Source: Pseudomonas lini
GTDB lineage: Bacteria; Pseudomonadota; Gammaproteobacteria; Pseudomonadales; Pseudomonadaceae
Direction of reading: 5' to 3'
Length of the DNA stretch: 64,000 bases
Assembly: GCF_030812475.1 (NCBI RefSeq)
Contig: NZ_JAUSSR010000016.1
Span: forward strand, 1 to 64,000
In this document: piece by piece, positions 60,415-64,000 of the stretch
Layout of the letters: each line of letters opens with the position of its first letter
How positions within the stretch are numbered: position 1 is the first letter of the stretch
Made by a program: the position numbers and the translations under genes
Notes under the pieces: model-generated
Database searches by the model: none
What the model was told of the DNA's origin: nothing
The model's input: only the letters and a program-made list of their open reading frames with translations

Positions 60415-61005
60415 TTACATCAGCAGGCGCAGAATCTCCGGCATCATCGTCAAGGCGGCAAGGTTATTGATCACCAGCATGTCGATCAGCTTGAGCACCA
60501 GGAATGCCAGGATCGGCGAGATATCCAGGCCGCCAAGGTTCGGCACGATCTTGCGGAACGGCGCCAGGGCCGGCTCGCAGATCTGGTTCACCAACTCGGC
60601 GCCAGGGTTATGGCTGCCCGGCGCGACCCACGACAGGATCACGCTGATGATCAGCGCGAAGAAGAAAATCTTCAGGAACAGCGCGGTCACGCCGATCAGC
60701 GACCAGATCAGCAATTGCAGGGGGTTGCCGATGGTGCCGTAGGTCAGCAGCAGGGTCAGGGCCATCAGCGCCAGTTGCACGAGGATCGCCAGCACCAGCG
60801 AGGACATGTCCAGGCCGAACATGCTCGGGATGATCCGGCGCAGCGGCTTGAGCAGCGGCTGGGTGGCTTTCACCGCGAATTGACAGAGCGGGTTGTAGAA
60901 GTTCGCGCGGACCAGTTGCAGCACGAAGCGCAGCAGCACGATCAGCAGGTACAGGCTGCCAAGGGTTTGCAGCACGTAGACCGCTGCAGTGTTCAATCCA
61001 ATCAT
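60415..61005 (-). CDS. YggT family membrane protein
   Basis: A 196-residue protein with two YGGT repeats: one near residues 8-90, with the FYNPLCQFAVKATQPLLKPLRRIIP segment, and one near 105-185, with NQICEPALAPFRKIVP. Each has two hydrophobic helices. It is 10 bp after proC. Proposed roles in osmotolerance or Sec-independent membrane insertion are not established. Confidence 0.88.
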   Translation of the reverse strand: MIGLNTAAVYVLQTLGSLYLLIVLLRFVLQLVRANFYNPLCQFAVKATQPLLKPLRRIIPSMFGLDMSSLVLAILVQLALMALTLLLTYGTIGNPLQLLIWSLIGVTALFLKIFFFALIISVILSWVAPGSHNPGAELVNQICEPALAPFRKIVPNLGGLDISPILAFLVLKLIDMLVINNLAALTMMPEILRLLM

Positions 61006-61015
61006 GTAAGGCTCC

Positions 61016-61834
61016 TTATTGACCCAATTGTTCGGCCATCTCGGCCGAGCGGTGCGCAGCGGCGCCGAGTGCTTGTTCTACCAGGGCTTCGAAGCCCCCG
61101 GCCTGGAACGACTTGATGGCCGCTTCCGTGGTGCCCGCAGGGGACGTCACGCGACGACGCAGTTCGGCGGCGTCGACATCGCTGGCGACTGCCATGTGCG
61201 CGGCGCCCAAGGCGGTTTGCACGGTCAGTTGCGCGGCGATGTCCGCCGGCAGGCCGAGTTTCACACCAGCGGCGGTCATGGCTTCGATCAGCAGGAAAAA
61301 GTACGCGGGGCCCGAGCCGGAAACGGCCGTTACCGCGTCCAGTTGCTGTTCTTCGTCCAGCCACAGGGCGATGCCGACGGCCGACAACAGCTCTTGGGCC
61401 TGCTGACGTTGTTCGGCGGTGACTTGCGCGGTGGCAAACAAGCCGCTCACGCCCTGACGCAGCAGCGCCGGGGTATTGGGCATGCAGCGCACGATCGGCT
61501 GGGCGCCGAGCCAGTTGTTCATGCTGGCGCAGGTAATGCCCGCCGCGATCGAGACCACCAATTGATTCGGTTGCAGGCTTGGGCGGATGGCCTCGCAGAC
61601 GGCTTTCATCGCCTGGGGTTTGACTGCCAGCACGACCACATCGGCGTCTTGAATGGCTTGGGCGTTGTCGGCGAATACTTCGATGCCGTGCTCGGCGTTC
61701 ACACGAGCGCGGGTGTCGGCGCCCGGATCGCTGGCGCGGATCTGCGCAGCGTCCAGACCCTTGGCGCGCAGGCCGCCGATCAGGCTGGCGGCCATGTTGC
61801 CGGCACCGATGAAGGCAATTCGAGTCTTGCTCAT
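61016..61834 (-). CDS. proC: Pyrroline-5-carboxylate reductase
   Basis: Last step of proline synthesis. The 272-residue protein has the Rossmann start RIAFIGAGNMAASLIGGL (about 4-21) and the C-terminal signature region VTSPAGTTEAAIKSFQAGGF (about 230-249). It lies in the yggS-proC-yggT cluster common in proteobacteria. Confidence 0.96.
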   Translation of the reverse strand: MSKTRIAFIGAGNMAASLIGGLRAKGLDAAQIRASDPGADTRARVNAEHGIEVFADNAQAIQDADVVVLAVKPQAMKAVCEAIRPSLQPNQLVVSIAAGITCASMNNWLGAQPIVRCMPNTPALLRQGVSGLFATAQVTAEQRQQAQELLSAVGIALWLDEEQQLDAVTAVSGSGPAYFFLLIEAMTAAGVKLGLPADIAAQLTVQTALGAAHMAVASDVDAAELRRRVTSPAGTTEAAIKSFQAGGFEALVEQALGAAAHRSAEMAEQLGQ

Positions 61835-61869
61835 GTCAGGTCCTTATAGAAAAGAAGTGTCAGCCACGT

Positions 61870-62556
61870 TCAGGGCTGGCTGTAGTCACGGGCACCGAAC
61901 AGGGCCGTACCGATACGGACCCAGGTGGCGCCCATGGCGACGGCCGACTCAAGGTCGTGGCTCATGCCCATGGAAAGTGTGTCGAGCGGTAGATTGAGGC
62001 CGGCTTGCAGGTTTTTCACGGCAGCAAAAGCAGCGTCCTGGGCGGCGCGATCTTCAGTCGGCTCGGGAATCGCCATCAACCCGCGCAACTTGAGGCGAGG
62101 CAATTGACTGATGGCATTGGCCAGGGCGGGCAAATCGGCCGGGGTGCAGCCGGATTTACTCGCTTCACCGCTGACGTTGACCTGGATGCAGATGTTCAGT
62201 GGGGGTAAATCGGCGGGACGTTGTTCGGACAGGCGTTGTGCGATTTTCAAACGATCCACGGAGTGCACCCAGGCGAAGTGCTCGGCGATAGCGCGAGTCT
62301 TGTTCGATTGAATGGGGCCGATGAAGTGCCAGATCAAGGGCAGGTCGGCCAATTCGAGTTGTTTGCCCAAGGCTTCCTGCAGGTAATTTTCCCCAAAGTC
62401 GCGGATCCCGGCGGCATAGGCTTCGCGCACCGCTTCGGCAGGCTTGGTTTTACTCACAGCCAACAGCTGGACACTGTGTTCATCACGATGGACGGCGACG
62501 GCCGCGGCGTGGATGCGTGAACTAACCTGTGTGACGTTGTCTGCTATCGTGGACAT
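61870..62556 (-). CDS. PLP homeostasis protein YggS/PLPBP
   Basis: A 228-residue PLP-binding TIM-barrel protein with the Schiff-base Lys36 in LLAVSKTKPAEAV and the phosphate-binding SMGMSHDLESAVAMGATWVRIGTALFG at the end. It helps keep free PLP balanced; no enzyme activity is known. It diverges from pilT across 57 bp. Confidence 0.93.
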   Translation of the reverse strand: MSTIADNVTQVSSRIHAAAVAVHRDEHSVQLLAVSKTKPAEAVREAYAAGIRDFGENYLQEALGKQLELADLPLIWHFIGPIQSNKTRAIAEHFAWVHSVDRLKIAQRLSEQRPADLPPLNICIQVNVSGEASKSGCTPADLPALANAISQLPRLKLRGLMAIPEPTEDRAAQDAAFAAVKNLQAGLNLPLDTLSMGMSHDLESAVAMGATWVRIGTALFGARDYSQP

Positions 62557-62613
62557 TCAAAAGGCGCCAGCGGGTCTGAGGGTCGCGGCATTCTACTGGA
62601 ATTGAGGAGCGCT

Positions 62614-63648
62614 ATGGATATCACTGAACTGCTGGCCTTCAGCTCCAAACAGGGCGCATCCGACCTGCACCTGTCTGCTGGCCTGCCTCCGATGATTCGG
62701 GTCGATGGCGATGTGCGGCGGATCAATCTGCCGGCGCTGGACGCCAAGCAGGTCCATGAGTTGATCTATGACGTCATGAACGATGTCCAGCGGGTGGAGT
62801 TTGAAAAACACCTGGAGGTCGACTTTTCCTTCGAAGTGCCGGGTGTGGCACGTTTTCGGGTCAATGTGTTCAATCAGAACCGCGGTGCTGGCGCAGTGTT
62901 TCGGACTATCCCGTCCAAGGTGCTGAGCATGGAAGACCTGGGGATGGGGGAAGTGTTTCGCAAAATTACAGAATCTTCCCGCGGCCTGGTGCTGGTGACC
63001 GGTCCGACCGGTTCCGGCAAGTCCACCACCCTGGCGGCGATGATCGATTACCTGAACAGCCATCGCCACCATCACATTCTTACCGTCGAGGACCCGATCG
63101 AATTCGTTCACGAATCGCGAAAATGCCTGATCAACCAGCGCGAAGTCCATCGTGATACCCGCAGTTTCGCCACGGCCCTGCGCTCGGCGTTGCGGGAAGA
63201 TCCGGACGTGATCCTGGTGGGGGAGATGCGCGACCTGGAGACCATCCGTCTCGCGCTGACGGCCGCCGAGACCGGTCACCTGGTGTTTGGCACGCTGCAC
63301 ACCACGTCAGCGGCAAAAACCGTCGACAGGATCGTGGATGTATTTCCGGGGGATGAGAAGTCGATGGTACGTTCGATGCTGTCGGAATCACTGCTGGCGG
63401 TGATTTCCCAGGCCTTGGTGAAAAAGATCGGTGGCGGGCGGATAGCGGCCCACGAAATCATGCTGGGCACTTCGGCGATTCGTAACCTGATCCGCGAAGA
63501 CAAGGTGGCGCAGATGTACTCGTCGATTCAGACCGGGGGATCGATCGGGATGCAGACGCTGGATATGTGTTTAAAGGATCTGTTGAACAAGGGCTTGATC
63601 AGCCGGGAGCATGCGAGAGAAAAAGCGCGGTCGCCGGATAGTCTTTGA
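62614..63648 (+). CDS. pilT: Type IV pilus retraction ATPase PilT
   Basis: A 344-residue hexameric ATPase that disassembles pili for twitching. Walker A GPTGSGKSTT starts at about 130. The Asp box has ILTVEDPIE, Walker B has VILVGEMRDLETI, and the His box GHLVFGTLHT follows. The C-terminal AIRNLIREDK motif is present. ATG 62614 after GAGGAG gives the standard length; TTG 62602 is rejected. pilU, which follows pilT in P. aeruginosa, is absent. Confidence 0.96.
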   Translation: MDITELLAFSSKQGASDLHLSAGLPPMIRVDGDVRRINLPALDAKQVHELIYDVMNDVQRVEFEKHLEVDFSFEVPGVARFRVNVFNQNRGAGAVFRTIPSKVLSMEDLGMGEVFRKITESSRGLVLVTGPTGSGKSTTLAAMIDYLNSHRHHHILTVEDPIEFVHESRKCLINQREVHRDTRSFATALRSALREDPDVILVGEMRDLETIRLALTAAETGHLVFGTLHTTSAAKTVDRIVDVFPGDEKSMVRSMLSESLLAVISQALVKKIGGGRIAAHEIMLGTSAIRNLIREDKVAQMYSSIQTGGSIGMQTLDMCLKDLLNKGLISREHAREKARSPDSL

Positions 63649-63674
63649 GGATTTGTGGCGCTTCCAAAGACGCC

Positions 63675-63780
63675 TTCGCGAGCAGGCTCGCTCCCACAGT
63701 TGATTGGTCGGACACAAATTTTGTGTCCACTGCAGATCCCTGTGGGAGCGGCGGTGCGACGATTCGACTTGCCCGCGAAG
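63675..63780. repeat. REP pair, right unit split by an insertion
   Basis: CTTCGCGAGCAGGCTCGCTCCCACA is regular. The right unit TGTGGGAGCGG is interrupted by CGGTGCGACGATTCGA before CTTGCCCGCGAAG. The insert is about the same size as, but different from, the TCGGAACGCCGCCCGG insert elsewhere in the window. Confidence 0.8.
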
Positions 63781-63828
63781 GGGGCATCATGATCGAAGCG
63801 TGTTCTGGATCAGAACACGATACTTCAA

Positions 63829-64000
63829 TCAGCGCTGAACAACCTGTAGGGTGTTTTGCTCTTTCGGCAGAACCCGCTTGGCAACCACGTAATGTTTTTC
63901 CCAATACGGTTTGTTCAAAGTGTCGATGCTGACCGATTTGCCACGGCGTGGTGCGTGGATAAAACGATCGTTGCCCAGGTAGATGGCAACATGATTGACC
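63829..64000 (-). CDS. NlpC/P60 (C40) family peptidase, 3' end only
   Basis: The last 57 codons of a gene entering from the right edge. The visible part has the NlpC/P60 active-site strand HVAIYLGNDRFIHAP with the catalytic His (HAP), then SIDTLNKPYWEKHYVVAKRV, the usual C-terminal segment. The N-terminal half with the catalytic Cys is outside the window. It converges on pilT. Confidence 0.85.
   Translation of the reverse strand, partial: VNHVAIYLGNDRFIHAPRRGKSVSIDTLNKPYWEKHYVVAKRVLPKEQNTLQVVQR

Overview
The window is chromosomal DNA of a Pseudomonas of the fluorescens group. Three things point there: high-GC coding sequence, intergenic gaps packed with the GTAGGAGC...GCTCCTAC REP/REPIN family, and a gene order that follows, as I recall it, the P. 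aeruginosa PAO1 block from rpiA (PA0330) to pilT (PA0395). It is core genome with a few accessory insertions. No rRNA, tRNA, CRISPR array, prophage or intact insertion sequence was seen.

Left part (0-25 kb): rpiA and ilvA diverge. Then come a DUF2269 membrane protein, a HAD phosphatase, rppH-ptsP, an NRDE protein, a TauE/SafE exporter and lgt-thyA. A divergent cadR/cadA metal-efflux pair shares a textbook MerR-type promoter. A LysR gene precedes a three-gene ABC importer of the 2-aminoethylphosphonate/iron type. After these come a DUF3482 GTPase coupled to a DUF2868 membrane protein, folA, the cystine transporter tcyP and the secreted phosphorylcholine phosphatase pchP.

Accessory island (about 24.9-29.2 kb), between pchP and ilvD: a PAAR-tipped, probable type VI secretion effector with an overlapping membrane-anchored putative immunity gene. 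It is followed by a tandem 993-bp-spaced copy of only the effector's last ~107 codons plus a second immunity gene, then an AT-rich four-helix membrane protein. A transposase remnant, two REPINs with an unusual insertion and a near copy of the ilvD terminator lie on its left flank.

Middle (29-48 kb): ilvD, a REP-associated tyrosine transposase bracketed by two near-identical REPINs, rlmI, an HDOD protein, mutM, a small exported protein, a ferredoxin and coaD. A 42-codon Tat-leader remnant, a coniferyl-type aldehyde dehydrogenase with a divergent TetR regulator, a rhodanese and a YheT-type hydrolase follow. A second accessory feature is a tandem pair of M16-peptidase-like genes that have lost both the zinc motif and the signal peptide. 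They lie next to rsmD and the normal two-gene M16 operon.

Right part (48-64 kb) is core: ftsY-ftsE-ftsX, rpoH (with an AlgU-type promoter and a clear terminator), mtgA, DUF423, thiS-thiG-trmB, the leftward chain metX-metW-DUF4426-rdgB-hemW-DUF3392, yggS-proC-yggT, pilT, and the 3' end of an NlpC/P60 gene running off the right edge.

The most unusual items are the duplicated effector-tip/immunity cassette and the pair of apparently dead cytoplasmic M16 homologues created by a tandem duplication that seems to have carried the rsmD 3' end with it.
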